64,000 nt of DNA from an uncultured Oscillospiraceae bacterium (GCA_934590325.1 CAKTOW010000005.1:1-64000), one strand, 5' to 3'. Shown: positions 1 through 8,382, counted from the first letter of the stretch. Program-made: numbers and translations. Notes: generated from the letters alone by a model not told the origin.

Positions 1-6
1 GGGGAG

Positions 7-513
7 TCAGAGCAGCCTTTGAAGTCGATAGAGTTTAATTTCCCAATATATCGGGATGGTCAAGAGGTAAGGCGGCTTTTGTGGGAAAAAGGTAATACCG
101 TTGAACCGGTACTCCTCCCGCAGAATGCGCAGCGCCCGGATCATCTGTTCCATGGTATAGTCCGGGCTGCGCAGCACACCGCTGGACAGGAATAACCCCT
201 CAATATAATTTCGGCGGTAGAATCCAATAGTCAGCTCCGCCAGTTCCCGGGGGGTGAAGGCCGCACGGCGTGTGTCGTTGCTGTGCCGATTGACGCAGTA
301 TTTGCAGTCGTACACGCAGGCGTTGCTCATGAGCACCTTCAGCAGCGTGACGCATCTCCCGTCGGCGGAAAAGCTGTGGCAGCACCCCGCGATGGACGAG
401 GAAGTGTTGCCGATCATACCCGGTCGGAAGCCTCTCCGCACACCGCTGGACGTGCATGCCGCGTCGTATTTGGCCGCGTCCGACAGAACGGCCAGCTTGT
501 CCAGCAGTTCCAT
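7..513 (-). pseudogene. Radical SAM DNA repair/modification protein, C-terminally truncated
   Basis: The first ~140 residues look like the family of putative DNA modification/repair radical SAM proteins (SplB-like, the TIGR03916 type that pairs with a uracil-DNA-glycosylase-like protein). A CxxxCxxC cluster motif (CVYDCKYC, about residues 66-73) would bind the 4Fe-4S cluster that cleaves S-adenosylmethionine. Family members run to about 400 residues; this one has 168. After FNG, near residue 139, the sequence stops resembling the family and continues as a lower-GC tail of about 29 residues before a stop at 7-9, so the gene has been interrupted or rearranged. It begins 6 bp after the stop of the 38-aa SOS peptide with no clear Shine-Dalgarno, suggesting translational coupling. 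Family call is fairly sure; whether the break is an insertion or a contig artefact cannot be told here. Confidence 0.7.
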
Positions 514-519
514 GGTCTG

Positions 520-636
520 TTATGCCATACGGCGGCGATGTGGGGCGGGCTTATCGATGCAGTCGATGAGCCGCAGCACATTGGCGGCAATAGAGCCTGC
601 GCCCAGTATCGTGATAACAAATCCCAAAGTAGTCAT
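520..636 (-). CDS. SOS-controlled 38-aa membrane peptide
   Basis: A short open frame starts at ATG 636 behind a good ribosome site (AGGAGG, 7 bases away) and ends at TAA 520. The product has one hydrophobic stretch (about residues 3-22, starting MTTLGFVITILGAGS) followed by a charged, arginine-rich tail (KPAPHRRRMA), so it is probably a single-span membrane peptide. It is the first gene behind a consensus promoter carrying two LexA boxes and precedes the radical SAM repair gene. Small SOS-induced membrane peptides elsewhere (YneA, SulA-like roles) delay division, but there is no LysM domain here and no sequence basis for assigning that function. I do not recognise the family. Confidence 0.6.
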   Translation of the reverse strand: MTTLGFVITILGAGSIAANVLRLIDCIDKPAPHRRRMA

Positions 637-654
637 GTTCGCATCCTCCTTGTT

Positions 655-668
655 CGAACTTTTGTTCT
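655..668. promoter_or_regulatory. LexA (SOS) box 2
   Basis: CGAACTTTTGTTCT matches CGAAC-N4-GTTCG with one mismatch at the last base. It lies at the predicted start of the leftward SOS transcript, 29 bp from box 1. A third, weaker half-site (CGAAC at 710-714) sits between box 1 and the uvrD promoter. Confidence 0.7.
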
Positions 669-674
669 GTTCAT

Positions 675-703
675 AGTATAAATCGAACATTCGTTCTTGT
701 CAA
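675..703 (-). promoter_or_regulatory. SigA promoter of the SOS pair
   Basis: Reading leftward, TTGACA (703-698) and TATACT (680-675) are separated by exactly 17 bases, a near-perfect vegetative promoter. One LexA-type box fills the spacer and another lies at the expected transcription start, so repression by LexA would block this promoter directly. Confidence 0.8.
684..696. promoter_or_regulatory. LexA (SOS) box 1
   Basis: CGAACATTCGTTC fits the Firmicutes LexA/DinR consensus CGAAC-N4-GTTCG, lacking only the final G. It lies inside the -35/-10 spacer of the leftward promoter. Confidence 0.8.
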
Positions 704-742
704 GAGAAATCGAACAAACTTTCTATATTTTTTCTTTTTTTG

Positions 743-771
743 TTGACCAAAAGTGGAACTTGTATTAGAAT
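743..771 (+). promoter_or_regulatory. Promoter of uvrD/pcrA
   Basis: TTGACC (743-748) and TAGAAT (766-771) with a 17-base spacer. The start codon of the helicase lies about 30 bp downstream. The LexA boxes lie 46-88 bp upstream of this -35, so SOS control of uvrD from them is possible but not evident. Confidence 0.65.
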
Positions 772-802
772 GAGGGTAAGAAACAGGAAGGCGAGGCACC
801 CC

Positions 803-3274
803 ATGACCGATTTGGAAAGACGATTTATCACAGCGCGGCGTAATGCGATTGCCGCGGACTATCAGAACCTGAACCCCTGCCAGAGGGAGGGCGTCCTGGC
901 CACGGAGGGACCGCTGCTTCTGCTGGCGGGCGCCGGCTCAGGCAAGACCACGGTGCTGATCCACCGGGTGGCCAACCTGCTGCGCTACGGCCGTGGTAGC
1001 GACACCGACGAGATCCCTGTACCGGTGACAGAGGATGAAGTAAGCTTCCTGGAGCAGTACGTAGCCGCCCCGGACGAAAGCCAGCGTCCGCTGGTGGAGT
1101 ACCTCTGCGCGGTGGAACCCGCCCGCCCCTGGGAGGTGCTAGCCATCACCTTTACCAATAAGGCCGCCAACGAGCTGAAGGAGCGCCTCGGCCGTATGCT
1201 GGGGGAGGAGGCTGCCGCTGACGTGTGGGCTTCCACATTCCACTCCGCCTGCGTGCGCATCCTGCGCCGGGACATCGACCGTATCGGCTTCGACCGCAGC
1301 TTCACCATCTACGACAGCGATGACAGCAAGCGCGTCATCAAGGACATCATCAAGGAATTGGCGCTGGAGGAAAAGTCCTTCCCGCCCCGCGAGGTCCAAA
1401 CAGTCATCTCCCGTGCCAAGAACGATATGCAGACGCCGGAGGAATTTCTGGAACAGTGGCAGAGCATCAACGATTGGCGTAAAATAAGGATCGGTAAAGT
1501 ATATACGCTTTACAATAAGAAGCTGCGTGAGGCCAACGCGCTGGACTTTGACGACCTGCTGCTGCACACGGTGCGGCTGCTGCAGACCGCCCCGGAGGTA
1601 CGGGACTACTACCGCCGCAAGTTCCGCTATGTGCTCATCGACGAGTACCAGGACACCAACGCCTTGCAGTACGAGCTGGCCAAGTTGCTGACCGGCGCCG
1701 GGCAGAATATCTGCGTGGTGGGTGACGACGATCAGAGCATCTACCGCTTCCGCGGCGCGGACATCACCAATATCCTCAGCTTTGAACGGCAGTTCAAGGG
1801 TGCGCGGGTCATCCGTCTGGAGCAGAACTATCGTTCCACACAGAACATTCTGGACGCGGCCAATGCGGTCATACGCCACAACCAGGGCCGCAAGGGCAAG
1901 ACCCTGTGGACGGAAAACGGCCGCGGAGAGCTGGTGACGGTAAAGACTACCTTCAACGAGAGCGATGAGGCTAACTTCGTGCTGGGGCAGATCATGATGT
2001 ACTATCGCCGGGGCGGGAACTGGGGTGACTGTGCTGTACTGTACCGCACCAACGCACAGTCCAACGCGCTGGAATATGCCTGCAAGCGCAGCGGTGTGCC
2101 GTACAAGATATACGGCGGCCTGAAGTTCTTCGACCGGGCGGAGGTCAAGGATATGCTGGCCTATCTGTGTGTCATCAACAACCCCACCGATGATCTGCGC
2201 CTGCGGCGCATCATCAATGTCCCCGCCAGGAAGATTGGCCAGGCCACGGTGGACAAGGCGCAGCTTATCGCCACGCAGTACGGTCTGACCCTGTACGACG
2301 TGTTCCGTCGGGCAAACGAGTTCCCCGAGCTGAAAAACGCCGCTGTAAGGCTTATAGCCTTTACAGATATGATTGAAGAAATGCGCCGCCGTCTGCCGGA
2401 CTGCGAGCTGACGGAGTTCTACGACTACGTCTGTGAGCGCAGCAGCTACGCCCCCGCCCTGCGGGAAAAAGATGACGTGGAGAGCCGCGGCCGTCTGGAA
2501 AACGTAGAGGAATTGAAATCCAGCATCCTTGCCTATTTGGAGAATGCCGAGGGCATGGAGACCAGCCTTTCCGGATTCCTGGACGAGATCGCCCTGTACA
2601 CCGACCTGGACAGCCGCGTGGACGGGGATAATTGCGTGACCATGATGACCATGCACGCCGCCAAGGGCCTGGAATTCCCGCAGGTGTTCGTGGTAGGCAT
2701 GGAAGAAGGGCTTTTCCCAGGAAACCGCGCCATGGGCGACGGTGACGAGATGGAGGAAGAGCGCCGCCTGTGCTATGTGGCCATGACCCGTGCCAAGGAG
2801 AAGCTGACCTTGACCAACGCCCGCCAACGGACGCTGTACGGCCGGACGACGCCCTGCATACCGTCCCGGTTCCTCAACGAGATACCGGAGGACAACATGG
2901 AATGGCTGTCCAAACCCCAGCCCCGCAGCGAAGCCTGGGACGACGGTGACCGCGACGACGGGTACAGTTATGGCGGCGGCTACGGCAGCGGCCATGACCG
3001 CCGCGGCGGCGCCGTCACCACACGCCGGGAAAGCCCATCCGCACCTCGCGCCGGTACACTGCGCACGGCAGGAACGGCCGCCAAGGCGTCCTCCGTCGCT
3101 TCCTACATACAGATACAGGCAGGGGAGACCGTGGAGCACGATGCCTTCGGCCGCGGACTGGTCATATCCATGCGGCCTATGGGCGGCGACGCCCTGTTAG
3201 AGATTGCCTTTGACACGGTAGGCACCAAAAAACTCATGCTGAAGGCCGCGTCCCACCATTTGAAGAAAGTATAA
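803..3274 (+). CDS. pcrA: ATP-dependent DNA helicase UvrD/PcrA
   Basis: An 823-residue superfamily 1A helicase that unwinds DNA 3'->5' in nucleotide excision repair and in clearing stalled replication or transcription complexes. Motif I is AGAGSGKTT (residues 42-50), motif II DEYQDTN (about 278-284), motif III GDDDQSIYRFRG, motif IV NYRST, motif V TMHAAKGLEFP and motif VI YVAMTRAKEKL. An extra ~45 residues lie between motif I and motif Ia. The C-terminus (from VEHDAFGRGLV) is the Tudor-like domain that contacts RNA polymerase in PcrA. ATG 803 is chosen because it follows a purine-rich ribosome site downstream of the predicted transcript start; the frame itself stays open further upstream, into the promoter. 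Divergent from the SOS pair. Confidence 0.96.
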   Translation: MTDLERRFITARRNAIAADYQNLNPCQREGVLATEGPLLLLAGAGSGKTTVLIHRVANLLRYGRGSDTDEIPVPVTEDEVSFLEQYVAAPDESQRPLVEYLCAVEPARPWEVLAITFTNKAANELKERLGRMLGEEAAADVWASTFHSACVRILRRDIDRIGFDRSFTIYDSDDSKRVIKDIIKELALEEKSFPPREVQTVISRAKNDMQTPEEFLEQWQSINDWRKIRIGKVYTLYNKKLREANALDFDDLLLHTVRLLQTAPEVRDYYRRKFRYVLIDEYQDTNALQYELAKLLTGAGQNICVVGDDDQSIYRFRGADITNILSFERQFKGARVIRLEQNYRSTQNILDAANAVIRHNQGRKGKTLWTENGRGELVTVKTTFNESDEANFVLGQIMMYYRRGGNWGDCAVLYRTNAQSNALEYACKRSGVPYKIYGGLKFFDRAEVKDMLAYLCVINNPTDDLRLRRIINVPARKIGQATVDKAQLIATQYGLTLYDVFRRANEFPELKNAAVRLIAFTDMIEEMRRRLPDCELTEFYDYVCERSSYAPALREKDDVESRGRLENVEELKSSILAYLENAEGMETSLSGFLDEIALYTDLDSRVDGDNCVTMMTMHAAKGLEFPQVFVVGMEEGLFPGNRAMGDGDEMEEERRLCYVAMTRAKEKLTLTNARQRTLYGRTTPCIPSRFLNEIPEDNMEWLSKPQPRSEAWDDGDRDDGYSYGGGYGSGHDRRGGAVTTRRESPSAPRAGTLRTAGTAAKASSVASYIQIQAGETVEHDAFGRGLVISMRPMGGDALLEIAFDTVGTKKLMLKAASHHLKKV

Positions 3275-3323
3275 AATATATTGTAAGATAAAACCGTTTT
3301 ACAGATAAGAAAGGAGCATGGCT

Positions 3324-3794
3324 ATGGGGTTTGGATTCGGGTTTGACGTCGGCTTTGGTGTCATGCAGTTTTTTGTATTCGCCGTATTTGCCATCGTCAT
3401 TGTGGGCTTCATCGTCACGGCGGTGCGGGGCATCAGCACCTGGAACAAAAACAACAACTCGCCCCGCCTGACGGTGGATGCAGAGATCATCGCCAAACGG
3501 CAGAACACGGATGTACACCACCATAACAACAACAATGGCGGTATGCACACCAGCACATCCACCACGTACTATGTGACATTCCAGTTTGACAGCGGCGACC
3601 GGCTTGAGCTGCATGTCTCCGGACGGGAATATGGCCTGCTGGCGGAGGGTGACGTGGGTGAGCTGACCTTCCAGGGAACCCGGTACCTGGGGTTTGTCCG
3701 CCGCGCCGCCGGCGCCGCCCCTGTGCGCGAACCTGCCGTGGAGGATGTACCACCCCGCAGCACGGAACGGAAAAGCTGGGACCCGGAGCTTTGA
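3324..3794 (+). CDS. DUF2500 family membrane protein
   Basis: A 156-residue protein with one N-terminal membrane segment (about residues 10-35, FFVFAVFAIVIVGFIVTAV) and a soluble domain containing a histidine/asparagine-rich stretch (HHHNNNN) and the conserved pattern YYVTFQFDSGDRLELHVSG. This is the layout of the DUF2500 family (pfam10694), whose function is unknown. ATG 3324 sits 7 bases after AAGGAG; the ATG at 3318 is too close to that site. It follows uvrD by 49 bp with no terminator between them and is closed by a strong hairpin, so it may share the uvrD transcript. Confidence 0.8.
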   Translation: MGFGFGFDVGFGVMQFFVFAVFAIVIVGFIVTAVRGISTWNKNNNSPRLTVDAEIIAKRQNTDVHHHNNNNGGMHTSTSTTYYVTFQFDSGDRLELHVSGREYGLLAEGDVGELTFQGTRYLGFVRRAAGAAPVREPAVEDVPPRSTERKSWDPEL

Positions 3795-3805
3795 GCGTAC
3801 AAAAA

Positions 3806-3838
3806 ACAGACACCCTGCCTTTTAAACAGGGTGTCTGT
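3806..3838. terminator. Bidirectional hairpin after the DUF2500 gene
   Basis: A 12-bp perfect stem (3806-3817 with 3827-3838), loop of nine bases, preceded by a run of A, so it has a T-tract when read leftward and a weaker one rightward. Confidence 0.7.
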
Positions 3839-3854
3839 ATATTTCGGATACGCA

Positions 3855-3884
3855 AAAAGCTCTGCGAATACTCGCAGAGCTTTT
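3855..3884. terminator. Bidirectional terminator after rpmB
   Basis: A 13-bp perfect inverted repeat (3855-3867 with 3872-3884) with A/T flanks on both sides. It ends the leftward rpmB transcript and can also stop rightward reading. Confidence 0.8.
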
Positions 3885-3905
3885 AACTGTGCAGTTCAGA
3901 CGCTA

Positions 3906-4094
3906 TCAGATAGCGCGGGTGACCTTGCCGGAACGCAGGCATCGGGTACAAACATACACATGGCGAGGCGTGCCGTTGATCACCGCCTTCACGCGCTTGA
4001 CATTGGGCTTCCAGGGGCGATTGGAACGCCGATGAGAGTGGGACACCTTGATACCAAAGGTCACGCCCTTGTCGCAAAATTCGCACTTTGCCAT
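3906..4094 (-). CDS. rpmB: 50S ribosomal protein L28
   Basis: A 62-residue L28 beginning MAKCEFCDKGVTFG, with the zinc-type variant carrying two CxxC pairs (CEFC and CTRC). It contains the family pattern SHSHRRSNRPWKPNV. The start at ATG 4094 follows AAGGAGG at 9 bases; the longer reading frame upstream lacks family similarity. Monocistronic, with its own promoter and terminator. Confidence 0.96.
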   Translation of the reverse strand: MAKCEFCDKGVTFGIKVSHSHRRSNRPWKPNVKRVKAVINGTPRHVYVCTRCLRSGKVTRAI

Positions 4095-4151
4095 CCGTTG
4101 CACCTCCTTGCTGTTGTAACATACTGGCTGCTTGCACCGCAAGCATTTGAT

Positions 4152-4180
4152 ATGATAACAGATACAGCGCAAAATTGCAA
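4152..4180 (-). promoter_or_regulatory. Promoter of rpmB
   Basis: Leftward TTGCAA (4180-4175) and TATCAT (4157-4152), spacer 17 bases, 58 bp ahead of the start codon. Confidence 0.6.
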
Positions 4181-4225
4181 GTATTATTTCACAAAAAATC
4201 GAAATTTTTTTACAAGTGGAAAGTG

Positions 4226-4254
4226 TTGCGAAAAAGCGGCATACAAGATATAAT
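4226..4254 (+). promoter_or_regulatory. Promoter of hprK
   Basis: TTGCGA (4226-4231) and TATAAT (4249-4254) with a 17-base spacer, about 57 bp before the hprK start. Confidence 0.65.
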
Positions 4255-4310
4255 TATATGAAATAAACTTGCGTGGAATGAACTTGCCTTGCGGGGCAGA
4301 AGGAGCGGAC

Positions 4311-5276
4311 ATGGAAAAAGTTAGACGTACACCTGCCAGCCTGAAAAAAATGGTAGAAACTTTTGGTATGGAGATATTGCATCGCGGCAGCGATTTCGAC
4401 ACCGCCGTGATCACCATTTCCGACGTGAACCGTCCTGCCCTGCAGCTGGTGGGCTTCTATGACTATTTTGACGACAAGCGGCTGCAGATACTGGGCCGCG
4501 GCGAGATGCGCTATCTGGATCGCATGACCGGCGCGGAGCGCCAGCGGGTGTTCAACCAGCTGCTGAGCTACCCGTTCCCGGCAATGATCGTGGCGCGGAA
4601 CATGGACGCTCCCGCGGAGCTGCTGCAGATGGCGGAAAAGCACGACCGCACGCTGCTGCGGGCAGTGGACTCCACCGTGGACGTGACCAGTCGGCTCATC
4701 GACTATCTGAACCGGGTGACGGCGCCGCAGATCACGCGGCACGGCGTGCTGATGAATATTTACGGACAGGGCGTACTGATCCTGGGCGACAGCGGCATCG
4801 GCAAGAGCGAGACCGCCATCGAGCTGCTCAAGCGCGGCCACCGGCTGGTGGCTGACGACGCGGTGGAGATACGCCGTGTGTCCAACTCTCTGTACGGCAC
4901 GGCGCCGGAGATCATCCGCCATTACATCGAGATACGCGGCGTGGGCGTTATCGACGTGCAGCAGCTGTTCGGCATGGGCGCCGTGCAGTTCGACACGGAG
5001 ATAGACCTGGTCATCCAGCTGGAGCAGTGGGAGGACGGAAAGTTCTACGACCGGCTGGGACTGGGGGAGGAGAAATACACCATGCTGGAGGTCAGCCTGC
5101 CCATCGTGCCCATACCGGTGCGGCCGGGACGAAATTTGGCGGGCATTGTGGAGATCGCCACCATGAAGAACCGGCAGATGAAGTACGGATATAACGCGGC
5201 ACGGGACTTTGTGACGCAATTTGACAGCAAAGTGGACGCTATGCTGCAGGAAAAAACACGAAAAAATGCGGAATAA
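4311..5276 (+). CDS. hprK: HPr kinase/phosphorylase
   Basis: A 321-residue bifunctional enzyme that phosphorylates and dephosphorylates Ser46 of HPr, the signal for carbon catabolite control in Firmicutes. The C-terminal kinase domain holds the P-loop GDSGIGKSE (about residues 158-166), the preceding conserved RHG (about 142-144) and the HPrK signature LGLGEEKYTMLEVSLP with the downstream RPGRN. ATG 4311 follows GAAGGAG; three in-frame upstream codons are not preceded by a site. Followed 40 bp later by a ROK glucokinase, a fitting neighbour. Confidence 0.95.
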   Translation: MEKVRRTPASLKKMVETFGMEILHRGSDFDTAVITISDVNRPALQLVGFYDYFDDKRLQILGRGEMRYLDRMTGAERQRVFNQLLSYPFPAMIVARNMDAPAELLQMAEKHDRTLLRAVDSTVDVTSRLIDYLNRVTAPQITRHGVLMNIYGQGVLILGDSGIGKSETAIELLKRGHRLVADDAVEIRRVSNSLYGTAPEIIRHYIEIRGVGVIDVQQLFGMGAVQFDTEIDLVIQLEQWEDGKFYDRLGLGEEKYTMLEVSLPIVPIPVRPGRNLAGIVEIATMKNRQMKYGYNAARDFVTQFDSKVDAMLQEKTRKNAE

Positions 5277-5316
5277 AGTTTTTGTTCTTCTATAATAGCA
5301 TTGGAGATAGTTATAC

Positions 5317-6279
5317 ATGAAGTATGTTGGCGTGGACATCGGCGGCACCAATCTGAAGGCGGGGCTGGTGGACGAAAACGGAAATCTGCTGGCGACACAG
5401 AAAATGAAGGTCGCCTCTATCGTGGACCGGGAGGGCCTGGCATGGACGGTGGCCTCCATGGTGCAGGAGCTGGCCAGCGCCTCCGGCGTGGCGCTGGCGG
5501 ACGTGGCGTCCGTGGGCGTGGGTGTGCCGGGAACGGTGGACATCCGGGCGGGCTCCATCGCGTACACATGCAATCTGCCGCTGCGGGACGTGCCGCTGCG
5601 TAAGCTGTTTCACAAGTACCTGAATATCCCTCTATACATTGAGAATGACGCCAACTGCGCCGCGCTGGCGGAGTACCACGTGGGCGCGGGACGGGACAGC
5701 AAGCGCTTCGTGACCGTCACGCTGGGCACTGGTGTGGGCGCGGGCATCGTACACAACGGGAAGATATACCACGGCGCCAACGGCATGGCCGGAGAGGTGG
5801 GCCACATGGTCATCGAGCAGAACGGCCTGCCGTGCCCCTGCGGGCGGTGCGGCTGCTGGGAGCAGTACGCCAGCGCCACGGCGCTGAAGCGTATGACCGC
5901 CGAGGCGCTGGCCGCCCACCCGGACAGCGGTCTGGCGCAGGTCATTGCGGAAAATGACGGCCACGTGTCCGGCCAGTCCGCCTTTATCGCCGCCCGGGAG
6001 GGCGACGAGGTGGGCCGGGCGGTGTGCGAAAAGTACGTGGACTATCTGGCCTGCGGCGTGATCAACGTGGTGAACATATTCCAGCCGGATACCCTGGCCA
6101 TCGGCGGCGGCGTCAGCAACGAGGCGGACGAACAGCTGCTGCTGCCTGTGCAGCAGCGGGTGGCGCGGGAGAGCATTCCCTGCGGAAAGGACCGGCGCAC
6201 ACGCATCGTGAAGGCGCAGCTGGGCAACCGGGCGGGACTTATCGGTGCGGCGCTTTTGGGAAAGAATAAGCGCATCTGA
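5317..6279 (+). CDS. glcK: ROK family glucokinase
   Basis: A 320-residue sugar kinase of the ROK family that would phosphorylate glucose with ATP in the cytoplasm. The phosphate-binding motif DIGGTN is at residues 7-12, the sugar-site segment ENDANC near 109-114, the LGTGVGAG loop near 139-146 and the ROK zinc motif CPCGRCGCWE near 172-181. It begins behind GGAG at a normal distance. The substrate is inferred from closeness to GlcK; other ROK hexokinases are possible. Confidence 0.9.
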   Translation: MKYVGVDIGGTNLKAGLVDENGNLLATQKMKVASIVDREGLAWTVASMVQELASASGVALADVASVGVGVPGTVDIRAGSIAYTCNLPLRDVPLRKLFHKYLNIPLYIENDANCAALAEYHVGAGRDSKRFVTVTLGTGVGAGIVHNGKIYHGANGMAGEVGHMVIEQNGLPCPCGRCGCWEQYASATALKRMTAEALAAHPDSGLAQVIAENDGHVSGQSAFIAAREGDEVGRAVCEKYVDYLACGVINVVNIFQPDTLAIGGGVSNEADEQLLLPVQQRVARESIPCGKDRRTRIVKAQLGNRAGLIGAALLGKNKRI

Positions 6280-6329
6280 ATGAGCATATACTGCGTGAAA
6301 ACCTTGTGTTTTCAAGGCCTGGAGGTACT

Positions 6330-7247
6330 ATGAACTGGTACGGTGAGCTGGACAAATGGACGGCGGATTATCTGCCGGAGATGGAATATGAAAAGGACGT
6401 GCCGCTGAGCCGGTACACGTCCTTCCGCATCGGCGGCGCGGCGCGGCGCATGGCCTTCCCCCGCAGCGGGGAGGAACTCATCCTGCTGGTGAGCCGGGCG
6501 CTGGAATGCGGCGCAAGGCCGTTCCTGCTGGGCAACGGCACCAATGTGCTGTTCCCGGACAGGGGCGTGGAGCGGCTGGTGGTCTGTACCCGCGACATGA
6601 ACGGCGTGGAGGCCGGCGAGGCCGACGGTGAGATCACGGCACAGTGCGGCGCGACGCTGGCAAAGGCGGCCGTCTTTGCGCAGAAAACAGGCCTTTCCGG
6701 GTTGGAATTCGCCCACGGGATACCGGGCAGCACAGGCGGCGGCGTGACCATGAACGCGGGCGCCTACGGCGGCGAGATGGCGCAGGTCATCAAGGACGTG
6801 ACGGTGCTGTTCCCCGACCGCGGCGTACAGACGCTCAGCGGGGAGGAGATGGCGTTCTCCTACCGGCACAGCCTGCTGACGGAGCATCCGGAGGCGGTGG
6901 TGCTGCACGCCACGTTCCGCCTGCAGTCGGGAGACCCGGCGGAGATACGGGCGAAGATGGACGAACTGATGGCAAGGAGAAAGGCTTCACAGCCGTTGGA
7001 ATATCCCAGTGCAGGCAGCACCTTCAAGCGGCCGGAGGGCCACTACGCCGCAGCGCTGATCGACCAGTGCGGACTGAAGGGACTGACCATAGGCGGGGCG
7101 CAGGTGTCGGAGAAGCACGCGGGCTTCGTCATCAACAAGGGCGGCGCCACCTGCGACGATGTGACGGCGTTGATGGCGGAGATACAGCGGCGCGTCCGGG
7201 AGCAGACCGGCGTGGTGCTGGAGCCCGAGGTGCGGGTCATAGACTGA
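6330..7247 (+). CDS. murB: UDP-N-acetylenolpyruvoylglucosamine reductase
   Basis: A 305-residue flavoenzyme that reduces UDP-GlcNAc-enolpyruvate to UDP-MurNAc in peptidoglycan precursor synthesis. The FAD-binding part contains TSFRIGG (about residues 30-36), LGNGTN and the IPGSTGGGVTMNAGAYGGE segment; the C-terminal part has PSAGSTFKRP (the catalytic serine region) and EPEVRVI at the end. ATG 6330 follows GGAGGT; the ATG eight codons upstream lacks a site. It precedes rapZ by 50 bp, the common Firmicutes arrangement. Confidence 0.95.
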   Translation: MNWYGELDKWTADYLPEMEYEKDVPLSRYTSFRIGGAARRMAFPRSGEELILLVSRALECGARPFLLGNGTNVLFPDRGVERLVVCTRDMNGVEAGEADGEITAQCGATLAKAAVFAQKTGLSGLEFAHGIPGSTGGGVTMNAGAYGGEMAQVIKDVTVLFPDRGVQTLSGEEMAFSYRHSLLTEHPEAVVLHATFRLQSGDPAEIRAKMDELMARRKASQPLEYPSAGSTFKRPEGHYAAALIDQCGLKGLTIGGAQVSEKHAGFVINKGGATCDDVTALMAEIQRRVREQTGVVLEPEVRVID

Positions 7248-7297
7248 ACGCCGCTGGCCTTACACACAGAGAGACCGCCGCGCATGGCGGTGAAAGG

Positions 7298-8158
7298 GTG
7301 AACAGATTGGAGATCCTTATAATTTCGGGGCTGTCCGGCGCGGGCAAGAGCCGCGCGGCGGTGTGCCTGGAGGACAGCGGCTACTATATCGTGGATAACC
7401 TGCCGGCGGAAATGATGGTGAAGTTCGCAGAGTTCTGCGCGGCGGCGGGCGGACGGTACGACCGGCTGGCCTTCGTGTACGACGTGCGGGCAGGAGAGCC
7501 CTTTACGCGGCTGCTGCAGGTGGTGGACCAGCTGCGCGGGCTGGGGCTGCGGTGCCGGCTTCTTTTTTTGGAGGCGGACACCAAAACCATCATCAACCGC
7601 TATAAGGAGACACGGCGGAGCCACCCCCTGTGCGGCGAGGGCTCCATCGAGGACGCGGTGGCGCGGGAGCGTGCGCTGCTGGAGCCGGTGCGGCAGAAGG
7701 CGGACTTTGTGCTGGATACGTCGGCCTTCTCCACGGCGAAGCTGAAGAGCACATTGCTGACGCTGCTGGGCGGCGGCAGCGGCGGAGGGCTGCACGTAAC
7801 GGTGCTGTCCTTCGGCTTTAAAAACGGGCTGCCCCCGGAGGCGGACATGGTGGTGGACGTGCGGTTCCTGCCCAACCCCTACTATGTACCGGAGCTGAAG
7901 CGGCTGACGGGGCTGGACGAGCCTGTGCGGGCCTATGTGATGGCACCGGCGGTCACGGAGGCGTTCTGGGACAAGCTGGCGGCCATGGTGGACTTCCTGC
8001 TGCCGCAGTACCGGCAGGAGGGGCGGACGGAGCTGGTGCTGGCCGTGGGCTGCACCGGCGGACGGCACCGGTCGGTGGCCATGGCGCACCGTCTGGCGGC
8101 GCATATCGGCGAGCTGGGCTTTTCCGTTACGGAGAGCCACAGGGATATGGGGCGATGA
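7298..8158 (+). CDS. rapZ: RNase adapter RapZ (YvcJ) nucleotide-binding protein
   Basis: A 286-residue P-loop protein (ISGLSGAGKSRA near residues 9-20; VDNLP near 33-37) with the C-terminal RapZ domain (GCTGGRHRSV, KNGLPPEADMVVDVRFLPNPYY). The family binds nucleotides and, in enterobacteria, small RNAs; in Bacillus YvcJ is a GTPase affecting competence. The start is placed at GTG 7298 because homologues begin with a few residues before the glycine-rich loop; the frame is open far upstream as an out-of-frame shadow of murB. Directly followed by a small gene and whiA. Confidence 0.93.
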   Translation: MNRLEILIISGLSGAGKSRAAVCLEDSGYYIVDNLPAEMMVKFAEFCAAAGGRYDRLAFVYDVRAGEPFTRLLQVVDQLRGLGLRCRLLFLEADTKTIINRYKETRRSHPLCGEGSIEDAVARERALLEPVRQKADFVLDTSAFSTAKLKSTLLTLLGGGSGGGLHVTVLSFGFKNGLPPEADMVVDVRFLPNPYYVPELKRLTGLDEPVRAYVMAPAVTEAFWDKLAAMVDFLLPQYRQEGRTELVLAVGCTGGRHRSVAMAHRLAAHIGELGFSVTESHRDMGR

Positions 8159-8162
8159 AAGC

Positions 8163-8369
8163 ATGAGTAAATACGATGCGCTTTGGGAATATGTGCGCGG
8201 GGACGGACGGGAGCGGTTCACGCTGTCGTTCGAGGACATCGGGCGCATTGCCGGGGTGCCCATCGATCACTCCTTTCTGACGTACAAGAAGGAACTGGCG
8301 GCGTATGGGTATCAGGTGGAGAAGATCTCCATGAAGGGGCAGACGGTGACATTCCGCAGGGCGGAATGA
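8163..8369 (+). CDS. Small DUF7662-like protein between rapZ and whiA
   Basis: A 68-residue basic protein (begins MSKYDALWEYVRG; middle LSFEDIGRIAGVPIDHSF) that I associate with the DUF7662 group, small proteins with a helix resembling a DNA-contacting element. It starts 5 bp after rapZ and ends 14 bp before whiA, so it is part of that transcript. In most Firmicutes this place is taken by yvcK (mgfK/gluconeogenesis factor); it is not here. Function unknown. The reading frame is sure, the family name moderately so. Confidence 0.75.
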   Translation: MSKYDALWEYVRGDGRERFTLSFEDIGRIAGVPIDHSFLTYKKELAAYGYQVEKISMKGQTVTFRRAE

Positions 8370-8382
8370 CGGGAGGACGGCT

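Noticed and set aside
710..723. Third LexA box
   Set aside because: Only CGAAC followed by AAACTTTCT; the right half does not match GTTCG.
1139..3139. Large antisense frame across uvrD
   Set aside because: Mirror of a high-GC helicase gene; composition (low-complexity valine, histidine, glutamine) and lack of a ribosome site mark it as a shadow.
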